Below, piece after piece: positions 1-6,790 of a stretch of DNA of 17,725 nt. Position 1 is the stretch's first letter. Each line of letters begins with the position of its first letter. The notes under the pieces are model-generated. The model was not told the origin of the DNA, ran no database searches, and was given only the letters and a program-made list of their open reading frames with translations. Location of the stretch: NCBI GenBank assembly GCA_043806735.1, contig JAZDGR010000058.1, positions 1 through 17,725 on the forward strand, read 5' to 3'. Position numbers and translations under genes: made by a program. The stretch comes from QYOJ01 sp043806735 (GTDB lineage Bacteria; Bacteroidota; Bacteroidia; Bacteroidales; FEN-979).

Positions 1-173
1 TCATGGATTAAACTACTTTTTTGTTTTTCTTCAAGTTGGTTCTTTATTGCTCCGGGAAAAACATTCTTCCTAATGGCTGAAACAAAACATTTTATTCCGG
101 ATTTATTCAAACCCAAACGGGTTTGGAAATTTGAAACAAATGCATTACTTTTGATGGAGGTCCTGGTCTTCAT
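1..173 (-). CDS. Possible 5' end of an unidentified gene (partial)
   Basis: An ATG at 173-171 on the minus strand opens a frame that stays open to the window edge, giving about 57 residues beginning MKTRTSIKSNAFVSN. An in-frame stop lies a short way upstream, so this ATG is the first possible one. The translation is hydrophilic and basic, as a real soluble protein would be. The competing plus-strand frame (1-201) gives a hydrophobic, low-information peptide of the kind expected from the antisense of a gene. I do not recognise a family and see no good promoter motif in front of it. It could equally be chance in AT-rich DNA. Confidence 0.3.
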   Translation of the reverse strand, partial: MKTRTSIKSNAFVSNFQTRLGLNKSGIKCFVSAIRKNVFPGAIKNQLEEKQKSSLIH

Positions 174-422
174 ATATCTTAAGTTTTTGGTGAAAGACTA
201 ACCTAAGATAATGATTATCAGGGCCTTAACTACATTTATTTAGAATTTTTATAAAAAAGATATTAACATTAAAATATTGAATTACTAATAGTTAAAAAAG
301 TTCACACGGCAAATACTTGTCTTAATTTTGACCATCAATTAATCTTCGAAATCTCAATATTATCAATACTTTTATTGCACAATCTCAATTTACCAAAGTA
401 GAAATAGTCATTAGTCAAAAAG
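174..422. other. AT-rich non-coding stretch
   Basis: About 250 bases without a convincing gene on either strand. The base composition is much richer in A and T than the flanking genes. It contains a short palindrome at 207-219 and, at its right edge, AGTC-type short repeats running into the end of the DUF218-like gene. I see no RNA gene. No hairpin followed by a T-run is convincing enough to call a terminator for the leftward operon. Confidence 0.6.
207..219. repeat. 13-bp palindrome GATAAT-G-ATTATC
   Basis: GATAAT at 207-212 and ATTATC at 214-219 are perfect inverted repeats around a single G. The size and symmetry suit an operator for a dimeric regulator. It lies upstream of the possible minus-strand gene at the left edge. 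With one copy in AT-rich DNA, chance cannot be excluded. Confidence 0.3.
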
Positions 423-464
423 TCAATAAGTCCTTCTTCCCTCTTCCCTCTTCCCTCTAACCTC
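406..464. repeat. Two adjoining short tandem repeats (AGTC-type and TTCCCTC heptamers)
   Basis: AGTC recurs at 406, 413, 421 and 429, with spacings of 7, 8 and 8 bases. It is followed by three perfect TTCCCTC heptamers at 437-443, 444-450 and 451-457 and one degenerate copy (TAACCTC) at 458-464. The heptamers lie inside the 3' end of the DUF218-like gene on the minus strand, where they read GAGGGAA. The gene's TGA stop (423-425) lies inside an AGTC unit. A change in heptamer number would shift the reading frame and so alter the protein's C-terminus. Confidence 0.75.
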
Positions 465-1139
465 CTCCTTGGAGTACGGTTTAAAAAAGAGCTTCGTAAA
501 GATATAGGCGAAGATTTCGTTCATCACTTCCCGGAAGCCTTTGCTGGTTTTCCACCAGTTGTCGGGCCCGTAGTAAAAATTTTTTGCTGCGATGATCCCG
601 ACCCGGATTGAATCTCCGAGAGCGGCCTGAAACATCATCTGGCTTCGGCGGCTGTGAACCCCATAACTCATCAGGTTTATCGATTTGACTTCAGGATGGT
701 ACCGGTGAAGATATTCTCCCAGTTCCAGCGCCGAATTAAAGGTCCGGTCATTGAGGATTTCTTCCGTGGCAACCGAAACAAGACGCGTGGAATCAAATCC
801 CATTTTTTTTAATGATGAGGCGGCAATGCTGGCCGTATTACCGTACGCTACAAGCAGGTGCCCCCATTCCAGCGGAGTGCCTGTTGTGATCAAAAGCTGA
901 TAGGGATACTCGCGAAACTCTTTCATGGCGTCCTCCAGCACATAATCCGGAACTGCTCCTTCCAGGACAAGAACAGGCGCTTTCTCCCGGTGAGTCGGTG
1001 CCAGAAAGTCATAGGTCAGATGAATCAACAGAAAAAGGGCAGAGCCAACCACCACCAGGATGGTAAGCCAGCCCCAGATGGTTAGTCCCCACCTGGTTTT
1101 CTTGTTGATAATCCCAAAATGTTTTACCGCTTTGCTCAT
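423..1139 (-). CDS. DUF218/YdcF-like membrane-anchored protein
   Basis: A 238-residue protein with a basic N-terminus and one clear membrane helix at about residues 20-44, followed by a probably periplasmic domain. The domain resembles the DUF218 (YdcF/SanA/ElyC) family: a strand-turn VLVLEGAVPD at about 56-65, the segment LLITTGTP at about 82-89, and the basic HSRRSQ at 162-167 followed by a helix. Members are linked to cell-envelope upkeep, but the reaction is not firmly known, so the assignment is to fold only. It starts 5 bases after the DUF4301 stop, so the two genes are probably cotranscribed. The last dozen or so residues (VRGKREEGRRTY) are encoded by a heptanucleotide repeat and are unlikely to be part of the folded domain. 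Confidence 0.75.
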   Translation of the reverse strand: MSKAVKHFGIINKKTRWGLTIWGWLTILVVVGSALFLLIHLTYDFLAPTHREKAPVLVLEGAVPDYVLEDAMKEFREYPYQLLITTGTPLEWGHLLVAYGNTASIAASSLKKMGFDSTRLVSVATEEILNDRTFNSALELGEYLHRYHPEVKSINLMSYGVHSRRSQMMFQAALGDSIRVGIIAAKNFYYGPDNWWKTSKGFREVMNEIFAYIFTKLFFKPYSKEEVRGKREEGRRTY

Positions 1140-1144
1140 AACTT

Positions 1145-2698
1145 CTATTCAGCTAGATGTTCTATTCTCAACAGATCGTTGACTGTTTTGACCGGATTGA
1201 AGGTGATGATCGGGACCTCTACAAACACCGTGATCCATCTGGCCATCGCCCCGTTCCATAATCCCGGAAGCTCCTGGGCTTTCAGGGTTTTCCCCCCGGT
1301 TGACTTCAAGGAAATAAATCCGGTTTTTTCGTCGACGAACTCCGCAAGGTCGAACGGTTCTCCACGGTAGTTTTTTACCGAGCATACCAGGTCGACCGGA
1401 TTAAAATGAGTTGATCTATTCACGATGTCTTTTTGGACCGGATCGGTAAGATCAATCTGCGAGGATTCTATAATCTGCAGGGAAACGCCTTCACCGCCGT
1501 TCTGAACCCAGAAAGGCCCCCCGCCCGGTTCCCCTTCGTTTTTCACCATTCCGCATACCCGGATGGGACGATTCAGCCGATCGACCAGAAAAGTTTGCCT
1601 GGCTTCTGGAGAAAGTCGGGCAAAATTATCGGGGAAGATCATAAAAAGGTGATCGGACGCAAACCGGATCATTTCCTGAAGTTTTTCGTCAGAAATGAAT
1701 TGACCTTCTGCTTCCCGAAGGAACTGGTGGATTTTATCCCGGATATACAACAGATAGCCCCCGATAAGCCTTTTGTACCTGTAGGTCTGACTCTTCAACC
1801 GGTCGGGGATGATGTTATCAATGTTCTTGATAAAGATGATATCCCCAGCAATCCGGCTCAGGTTCAGGAGCAGGGACCCGTGTCCGCCCGGGCGGAACAG
1901 AATCGCACCGTCAGCCGTCCGGAATGGTTGGTTGGATTCGTCTACGGCAATGGTGTCGGTAGAAGGCATCTGTTCTGAGAATTCGATTTCATAGGAAACG
2001 CCGAACAGTTGCTCGTAGGTCGCCTTTTCTGCCCTGAAAAGTTCATCGAATTTGGCCCTGTGCTCCGGCGAGATGGTAAAATGGATCCGTGAAATTCCGT
2101 CCTGGCTTTTGGCATAGTGAGCGGCTTCAACCAGGTGCTCCTCAGCCGAAGTCCTGGCGCCTTCAGGGTAATCATGGAACTGCAATAGTCCTTTAGGAAG
2201 AGCGGAGTAATTCAATCCTTTCTCGTCCAGAATATAATTAAGGAGTTCATTCAGGTTCCATGATTCTGTCAACTGCTTGTATGTTAATCTATGGGCGGAC
2301 AAGATGTGGGTCAGTTTCCGGTAAAAGGCAATCTCGGGAAGGTGAGAAATCAGGTAATGAACAGAGTTGAAATCGGCATCCTGCAAATACTGTTCGATCT
2401 CTTTCTTTTTCCCGCCAAACGATTCCCTGAATTCAAACAGATGCTTGAACATGCGGGATGCAGCGCCCGAGGCGGGAACGAATTTTACCACCCTCGATTT
2501 TTCGAGGTGGTTTTTGAAGTAATTGATAAAATAAGTGATTTCATCATCGCAGAAAGAAAAGATTCCGTCACCTTTAACCGCAGGCCTGGTAAGCCGTATG
2601 GTGGGAAATCCATGGATAAAATTCTCAATCTGCTTGTCTATGGTGGAGAGGGGAATTCCTTTAGATCTGAATTGTTTCACATCCTCTTCCGAAAACAT
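1145..2698 (-). CDS. DUF4301 family protein, possibly a nucleotidyltransferase-like enzyme
   Basis: A 517-residue soluble protein without signal peptide or membrane helix. It matches DUF4301, an uncharacterised family I know mainly from Bacteroidota. Telling segments are VPASGAASRMFK (about 74-85), FRPGGHGSLLLNL (268-280), FIKNIDNIIPDR (289-300) and HFNPVDLVCSVKN (431-443). The first resembles the glycine-rich nucleotide loop of sugar nucleotidyltransferases. The GGHG and KNIDN segments recall UDP-sugar pyrophosphorylases. The function is therefore inferred, not known. I chose the ATG at 2698 because the conserved sequence begins there (MFSEEDVKQF); a longer frame to 2848 would overlap the divergent protease gene and its promoter. 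First gene of a probable two-gene operon with the DUF218-like gene. Confidence 0.85.
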   Translation of the reverse strand: MFSEEDVKQFRSKGIPLSTIDKQIENFIHGFPTIRLTRPAVKGDGIFSFCDDEITYFINYFKNHLEKSRVVKFVPASGAASRMFKHLFEFRESFGGKKKEIEQYLQDADFNSVHYLISHLPEIAFYRKLTHILSAHRLTYKQLTESWNLNELLNYILDEKGLNYSALPKGLLQFHDYPEGARTSAEEHLVEAAHYAKSQDGISRIHFTISPEHRAKFDELFRAEKATYEQLFGVSYEIEFSEQMPSTDTIAVDESNQPFRTADGAILFRPGGHGSLLLNLSRIAGDIIFIKNIDNIIPDRLKSQTYRYKRLIGGYLLYIRDKIHQFLREAEGQFISDEKLQEMIRFASDHLFMIFPDNFARLSPEARQTFLVDRLNRPIRVCGMVKNEGEPGGGPFWVQNGGEGVSLQIIESSQIDLTDPVQKDIVNRSTHFNPVDLVCSVKNYRGEPFDLAEFVDEKTGFISLKSTGGKTLKAQELPGLWNGAMARWITVFVEVPIITFNPVKTVNDLLRIEHLAE

Positions 2699-2726
2699 AA
2701 GCGGATTTTTTGTACTTTTATCGCAA

Positions 2727-2738
2727 CAAATATATTTG
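2727..2738. promoter_or_regulatory. Perfect palindrome CAAATATATTTG carrying a -7 motif on both strands
   Basis: The 12-base sequence is its own reverse complement, so TATATTTG, an exact match to the Bacteroidota -7 consensus TAnnTTTG, reads at 2731-2738 on the plus strand and at 2734-2727 on the minus strand. It lies in the 46-bp gap between the divergent DUF4301 (ATG 2698) and protease (ATG 2745) genes. On the plus side, TTTG at 2709-2712 lies 18 bases upstream and could be the -33 element. The minus side has no matching -33 element. Only one polymerase could occupy the site at a time. Confidence 0.6.
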
Positions 2739-2744
2739 AAAAAA

Positions 2745-4445
2745 ATGAGAAGACTATCCGGAATCTTTTTTATCTTTTTGTTATCGCAGAGTGCGCTGCC
2801 ACAGGTAGCTCCTGATAAATACTTCGTGGAATTTACGGATAAGAACAACTCACCCTATTCCATTGACAGGCCATGGGAATTTTTATCACAGCGGGCGCTT
2901 GACCGCAGAGCTATTGCATCCATTTCGATTGAGATCAACGATCTGCCGGTAAATCCCAATTATGTTGAAGCAGTCAGGTTGATAGGAGTGGATGTTATCA
3001 CCCGCTCCAAATGGTTTAACGGGATTACCATTTATACGCCAAACCCGTCGCTGATCGACCAGATCGAACAGTTGCCGTTTGTCCTTAACGTACTCAAAAA
3101 TGGTCCGAAGTCCCTTCCGACCCAGCCGTTTGATGATAAATTCGCAATGGAAAAGCCCTGGCTCAACCCGGGCTCCTCCGGTACGCCGGTCTCTTTAAAA
3201 GTGGCTGATTCAGCTGAATACGGACTCTCTTTTACCCAGGTTCATATGGTCAAAACCGATCTGCTGCATAACCTTGGTTTCCGCGGATACGGAAAGGTGA
3301 TCGCTGTCCTGGATGCGGGTTTTCAGAATGCCAATTCCTTATCTCCATTCGACAGTCTGTGGCAAAACAACCAGATTCTTGGAACGCGTGATTTTGTTAC
3401 GCCCGGTGGTAACGTTTTTGTCGGCCATCCGCACGGGATGGAAGTCCTCTCAATCATGGGAGGGTACGTCCCGGGGCAGCTGATTGGAATGGCTCCGAAA
3501 GCTTCGTTCTGGTTGCTGAGGTCGGAGGACACGGGTTCAGAGTATCTGATTGAAGAGTACAACTGGGTTTCTGCTGCTGAATTTGCCGACAGTGCCGGAG
3601 CAGATATCATCAACTCCTCCCTGGGATACACGGTGTTTGATGATTCAACCCAGAATCATACCTGTGCCGACATGAATGGGAATACCACACCGGTAACCCG
3701 CGGGGCGAACATCGCCTTCAGCAAAGGAATTCTGGTGGTAAACAGCGCAGGGAACGGGGGCGGGAATCTGAATTTTCCGTGCGTAAGTGCTCCGGCCGAC
3801 GGCACCGATGTCCTGGCAATTGCAGCCGTTGATTCCCTGGGGCAGTATGCCTCTTTCAGCTCTACCGGACAGGTGAACGGTGCCTATGTCAAACCAAACG
3901 TTGCCGCCATGGGGAAACTGACCGTCCTTGCTATCCCCGATGGATCGATCTCCCGTTCGAATGGAACCTCTTTTTCGTCACCCATCGTTGCCGGTTCCGC
4001 TGCTTGCCTCTGGCAAGCTTATCCGCAGTATTCAAATGCTACCCTGAAAATGGCCATAGAAGGATCGGGTTCACAATATACTTCCCCCGATAAGTACCTT
4101 GGATATGGAATTCCCGATTTTTTCAAAGCGTTTGAAAGACTTCTCCGGGTGAATTCTCTCAAGGCGCCCGGCTCTGTTTCTGTCTACCCGAATCCGTTTG
4201 CCGGAGATGACCCTCTCAGGATGAATATCCGTCTTGTTACCGGGCAACTTCTCAGACTTGAATTGGTGGATATTACGGGCAGGAAAATTCTTGAGAAAGA
4301 TAACATCCCATGTGCTGCCGGTGAGAATACGGTATCATTATCCGGCCTTTCCGGTTTGAAACCGGGACTGTATATCCTGAAGATCCAGTCCCAGAATGGC
4401 ACTGACCTTCATGAAACAATCAAAATCCAGCGGGTAAAACGATAA
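2745..4445 (+). CDS. Secreted subtilisin-like (S8) serine protease with T9SS type A tail
   Basis: A 566-residue protein with an N-terminal signal peptide (hydrophobic residues about 6-18, likely cleaved before QVAPDKY). An N-terminal region of about 130 residues, perhaps propeptide-like, precedes an S8 domain. The catalytic triad is visible: Asp190 in IAVLDAGF, His230 in HPHGME and Ser409 in NGTSFSSP. The oxyanion Asn is probably Asn337 in NSAGNGG. The C-terminal ~90 residues form a type A T9SS sorting domain (VSVYPNPF at about 478-485, then GRKI and GLYILKI strands), so the protein should cross the outer membrane and be processed or anchored at the surface. I chose the ATG at 2745 because it starts the signal peptide; an upstream extension to 2535 would overlap DUF4301. 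The -7 motif ends only 6 bases before this ATG, suggesting a nearly leaderless mRNA. Confidence 0.92.
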   Translation: MRRLSGIFFIFLLSQSALPQVAPDKYFVEFTDKNNSPYSIDRPWEFLSQRALDRRAIASISIEINDLPVNPNYVEAVRLIGVDVITRSKWFNGITIYTPNPSLIDQIEQLPFVLNVLKNGPKSLPTQPFDDKFAMEKPWLNPGSSGTPVSLKVADSAEYGLSFTQVHMVKTDLLHNLGFRGYGKVIAVLDAGFQNANSLSPFDSLWQNNQILGTRDFVTPGGNVFVGHPHGMEVLSIMGGYVPGQLIGMAPKASFWLLRSEDTGSEYLIEEYNWVSAAEFADSAGADIINSSLGYTVFDDSTQNHTCADMNGNTTPVTRGANIAFSKGILVVNSAGNGGGNLNFPCVSAPADGTDVLAIAAVDSLGQYASFSSTGQVNGAYVKPNVAAMGKLTVLAIPDGSISRSNGTSFSSPIVAGSAACLWQAYPQYSNATLKMAIEGSGSQYTSPDKYLGYGIPDFFKAFERLLRVNSLKAPGSVSVYPNPFAGDDPLRMNIRLVTGQLLRLELVDITGRKILEKDNIPCAAGENTVSLSGLSGLKPGLYILKIQSQNGTDLHETIKIQRVKR

Positions 4446-4452
4446 GGATCTC

Positions 4453-4887
4453 CTAAAGTCCCGGAAACTTCATCTCTTCCATTTCCGAAAAAAAGAAGCG
4501 GCATTCTTTCAGGGCGTTCTCATCGCTATCGGAACCGTGTACGGCGTTGCGGGTAAGATCGGTAGCGAAAAGATTCCGGATGGTACCAGGAGCCGCTTTT
4601 GCCGGATCGGTAGCACCGATCAGTTCCCTGTAGGCGGCAACGGCATTTTCTTTCACAAGGATAGCAGCCACGATCGGGCCGGAAGTCATATAATCAGTAA
4701 GGGTTTCAAAAAACGTTTTCCCTTTATGGATTTCATAAAAGGCTTCAGCTTCCCGTTTGCTCAGGTGAACCATCTTTAAAGCAGTGATCCGGAATTCTTC
4801 GCTGGAAATCCTGTCAAGGATCTTCCCGGTATGGCCCTGTTCCACGGTGAGGGGTTTAATCATGGTGAATGTTCTGTTCCCGGTCAT
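4453..4887 (-). CDS. ndk: Nucleoside diphosphate kinase
   Basis: A 144-residue protein, close to the usual length of this enzyme. It transfers the gamma phosphate between nucleoside triphosphates and diphosphates through a phospho-histidine. The catalytic His117 lies in NAVHGSDS. Also conserved are the N-terminal TFTMIKP with Lys11, and the loop GATDPAKAAPGTIR (91-104). The cytosolic housekeeping enzyme begins at the ATG at 4887, where the family's N-terminus starts; the frame extends upstream to 4953 but that part is not family sequence. It converges with the protease gene, leaving only 7 bases between the two stops, and diverges from the DHH gene. Confidence 0.97.
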   Translation of the reverse strand: MTGNRTFTMIKPLTVEQGHTGKILDRISSEEFRITALKMVHLSKREAEAFYEIHKGKTFFETLTDYMTSGPIVAAILVKENAVAAYRELIGATDPAKAAPGTIRNLFATDLTRNAVHGSDSDENALKECRFFFSEMEEMKFPGL

Positions 4888-4904
4888 TGCGTTTGGTTTG
4901 CCGG

Positions 4905-4912
4905 CAAAAATA
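4905..4912 (-). promoter_or_regulatory. Putative -7 promoter element for ndk
   Basis: Read on the minus strand this is TATTTTTG, an exact match to TAnnTTTG. It lies 17 bases upstream of the ndk ATG. I found no TTG or TTTG at the usual distance upstream, so the call rests on the -7 element and its position only. Confidence 0.4.
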
Positions 4913-4932
4913 CGGATAATTTCAAATTGTCG

Positions 4933-4940
4933 TACTTTTG
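4933..4940 (+). promoter_or_regulatory. Putative -7 promoter element for the DHH-FKBP-T9SS gene run
   Basis: TACTTTTG matches TAnnTTTG exactly and would place the transcript start near 4944-4947. That is just before an out-of-frame ATG at 4952 and about 20 bases before the TTG start of the DHH gene. No -33 element is found at the expected spacing. Confidence 0.4.
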
Positions 4941-4967
4941 CACCCACACTCATGAAATTCCTTCAGC

Positions 4968-5987
4968 TTGGAAAGTGCAGATTTTAATGCTGTCAGGGAG
5001 TTGCTCTCCGAACCAAAAAAAATTCTTCTGACAACACATACCAATCCCGACGGCGATGCCATCGGTTCCAGCCTGGCTTTTTTCCGGTACCTCAAAAAGA
5101 AAGGGCACCACGTTCACGTAATGTCTCCGGATGCATCTCCTTCCTTTTTAGCCTGGATGGGGGGGCACGATCAGATTCTTATTTACAACCCGGATGAGAA
5201 GAGGTGCAGGCAACTTATTGAGGAAGCGCAGCTGATTTTCTCTCTTGACTACAATGACCTGTCCAGGTTGAGCAAAGCGGCCGACCTGGTGAAGGGTTCC
5301 GGGGCTATAAAGATTCTGATGGACCATCATCTCTACCCGGCTAACCACTTCGATTTTCAGATTTCGGCGGTGGAAATCTCCTCTACCGCAGAGCTGGTTT
5401 TTGAATACATTGTCAGTGCGGGAGATAGTGCCTTTATTGACCGGGTCATTGCCGAATGCATCTATGCGGGTATTGTAACAGATACGGGTTCGTTCAGTTA
5501 CTCCTGTAACTATATCAAAACGTACCTGGTCGTTGCGGAGCTCTACCGGTATGGAATTGACGGGGAACATATTCACCGGCTTGTTTATGACACGTTTTCT
5601 GAAAAACGGCTTCGCCTTCTGGGATATTCCTTAAGCGAAAAGCTGGTTGTGCTACCCGAGTTTCATACGGCCTATATATATCTCTCAGCTTCTGATTTGG
5701 AACGATATGATTACCAGGTGGGAGATACCGAGGGGGTGGTTAATTATGCCCTTTCGATTCAGGGAATCAACCTCGCGGCCTTATTCACTGAAAGAGATGG
5801 AAAAATCATGATCTCATTCCGGTCGAAGGGGAACTTTTCTGTTGAGAAACTTGCCCGGGACTTTTTTGAGGGAGGCGGCCATTCCAACGCGGCAGGAGGT
5901 ACAAGCTATTTTCCGATGGATGAGACCGTTACTAAATTCAGAAACCTCCTTCCCCTCTTCCAGGAACAGCTTAAAAATACGTATTGA
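4968..5987 (+). CDS. DHH/DHHA1 phosphoesterase, NrnA-like oligoribonuclease/pAp phosphatase
   Basis: A 339-residue cytosolic enzyme of the DHH superfamily. All metal-binding motifs are present: THTNPDGDAIGSS (His24, Asp28, Asp30), SLDYND (Asp94), MDHHLYP (Asp119, His120, His121) and IVTDTGSF (Asp172). The DHHA1 substrate-binding motif EGGGHSNAAGG is at about 301-311. NrnA homologues degrade very short RNAs and dephosphorylate 3'-phosphoadenosine 5'-phosphate. The start is unusual. The only candidate in frame is a TTG at 4968, and the frame is closed by a stop at 4953-4955. An ATG at 4952 is one base out of frame, so a one-base indel cannot be ruled out. The stop overlaps the next ATG (TGATG). 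Confidence 0.92.
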   Translation: MESADFNAVRELLSEPKKILLTTHTNPDGDAIGSSLAFFRYLKKKGHHVHVMSPDASPSFLAWMGGHDQILIYNPDEKRCRQLIEEAQLIFSLDYNDLSRLSKAADLVKGSGAIKILMDHHLYPANHFDFQISAVEISSTAELVFEYIVSAGDSAFIDRVIAECIYAGIVTDTGSFSYSCNYIKTYLVVAELYRYGIDGEHIHRLVYDTFSEKRLRLLGYSLSEKLVVLPEFHTAYIYLSASDLERYDYQVGDTEGVVNYALSIQGINLAALFTERDGKIMISFRSKGNFSVEKLARDFFEGGGHSNAAGGTSYFPMDETVTKFRNLLPLFQEQLKNTY

Positions 5988-6559
5988 TGGGAAGTCCGAT
6001 TAAAAACCCATCGCTCAGTTTGTGCATCGGGATCCTCTTGCTATTCATAAGCCTTCCTTCCTGTAAAAATGATCCTCAGTCGGTCAGGTCTACCTCGAAT
6101 ATCCGGATGTTGGATGAACAGGTGATCCGGTATAACCGGGGTGTTATCAAGACAGAGGATCAGGAGATCCAGGATTTTCTGACCAGGTATCAATGGGATA
6201 TGACCCTGACCCCGACGGGATTAAGGTATTTAATATACCGCAAAGGAACGGGCAGAAAGGCTGAGAAAGGATTGTCGGCCTCGGTCAGTTACGAACTCAG
6301 GTTATTGAACGGGAAACTGGTTTATTCATCCGATTCGGCCGGATTAAAAGAGATCCTTCTTGGACATGGCGGAGTGGAAAGCGTATTAGAGGAAGGGCTG
6401 TTGCTTCTGCATCAGGGCGATAAAGCCAAATTCGTCATCCCCTCTTACCTGGCATTCGGATTGCTGGGCGATCAAAACATGATTCCACCTGGGGCAACCC
6501 TCATCTATAACATTGAATTGGTTCGGTTAAGTGAACCTCAGAGCAATGTTCATAAATAG
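5987..6559 (+). CDS. GldI-like FKBP-type peptidyl-prolyl isomerase lipoprotein
   Basis: A 190-residue lipoprotein: a hydrophobic signal at about 9-22 and the lipobox LPSC with Cys26. One FKBP domain covers about 75-183, including SYELRLLNG, the GHGGVESVLEEGL segment, KFVIPSYLAFG and IPPGATLIYNIEL. Several FKBP pocket residues are changed. The usual FD pair is YS (113-114), Trp59 of FKBP12 appears as Leu, and Tyr82 as Phe, so isomerase activity may be weak. In gliding Flavobacteria GldI is a FKBP lipoprotein needed for motility and T9SS function. From memory it lies near a DHH phosphoesterase, as here. The ATG at 5987 overlaps the DHH stop by one base, so translation is probably coupled. Orthology with gldI itself is not certain. 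Confidence 0.82.
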   Translation: MGSPIKNPSLSLCIGILLLFISLPSCKNDPQSVRSTSNIRMLDEQVIRYNRGVIKTEDQEIQDFLTRYQWDMTLTPTGLRYLIYRKGTGRKAEKGLSASVSYELRLLNGKLVYSSDSAGLKEILLGHGGVESVLEEGLLLLHQGDKAKFVIPSYLAFGLLGDQNMIPPGATLIYNIELVRLSEPQSNVHK

Positions 6560-6593
6560 TGAAATCTTTGAGACCACGAAAAAAGATATCCCT

Positions 6594-6767
6594 ATGAAAT
6601 ATAATATATTTGATTCCGTTATGGCGTACGGGCCTTTGGAATACCTTCATGGTTATTTTCTGTTGATAATTCCATCAGTGCTCGCGTATGGCAAAGAGGG
6701 AATAGAAGGATATGTTCCTCCTTTCATTTTTTTAATTTATCCGGTTGAGATTCGTGAAGTAAAATAA
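6594..6767 (+). pseudogene. Remnant FKBP domain with internal deletion
   Basis: A 57-residue frame from the ATG at 6594 (in-frame ATGs at 6546 and possible earlier starts also exist). The first part, IFDSVMAYGPLEYLHG, matches the FDSS..RGEP.xF.LG stretch of FKBP domains. The rest, LLIIPSVLAYGKEGIEGYV then PP, LIYPVEI and REVK, matches the domain's C-terminal half. The roughly 20-residue piece between them, which in intact FKBPs holds GQVIxGWxEG..LMxxGGKA, is missing without a frame change. The first strands, signal peptide and lipobox are also absent. It lies between two FKBP lipoprotein genes and probably comes from a lost third copy. It could be a translated small protein, but it lacks the residues that form half the active-site pocket. 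Confidence 0.65.
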
Positions 6768-6790
6768 TTATAACAAACAGTGAAATAGAT

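Noticed and set aside
108..125. Hairpin CAAACCC-AAAC-GGGTTTG as a terminator
   Set aside because: The 7-bp stem is real but no T-run follows on either strand, and it may lie inside the left-edge gene.
1..201. Plus-strand open frame ending at 201
   Set aside because: The peptide is rich in Phe, Leu and Ser without any motif, as expected from the antisense of a coding frame. The minus-strand frame is the better candidate.
323..330. TAATTTTG on the plus strand as a promoter
   Set aside because: No plus-strand gene follows and no -33 element precedes it at the right distance; it is likely chance in AT-rich DNA.
1433..1978. 181-residue plus-strand open frame inside DUF4301
   Set aside because: It is antisense to a clear family member, has no motif of its own and no promoter; it is a reading-frame shadow.
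2535..2744. N-terminal extension of the protease frame (and, on the other strand, of the DUF4301 frame to 2848)
   Set aside because: Both extensions overlap the opposite gene and the shared promoter, and neither adds family sequence. A signal peptide begins at 2745 and the DUF4301 conserved region begins at 2698.
6605..6612. TATATTTG as a promoter for the three-FKBP gene
   Set aside because: It matches the -7 consensus but has no -33 partner at normal spacing, lies inside the FKBP remnant's coding frame and is nearly 180 bases from the gene.
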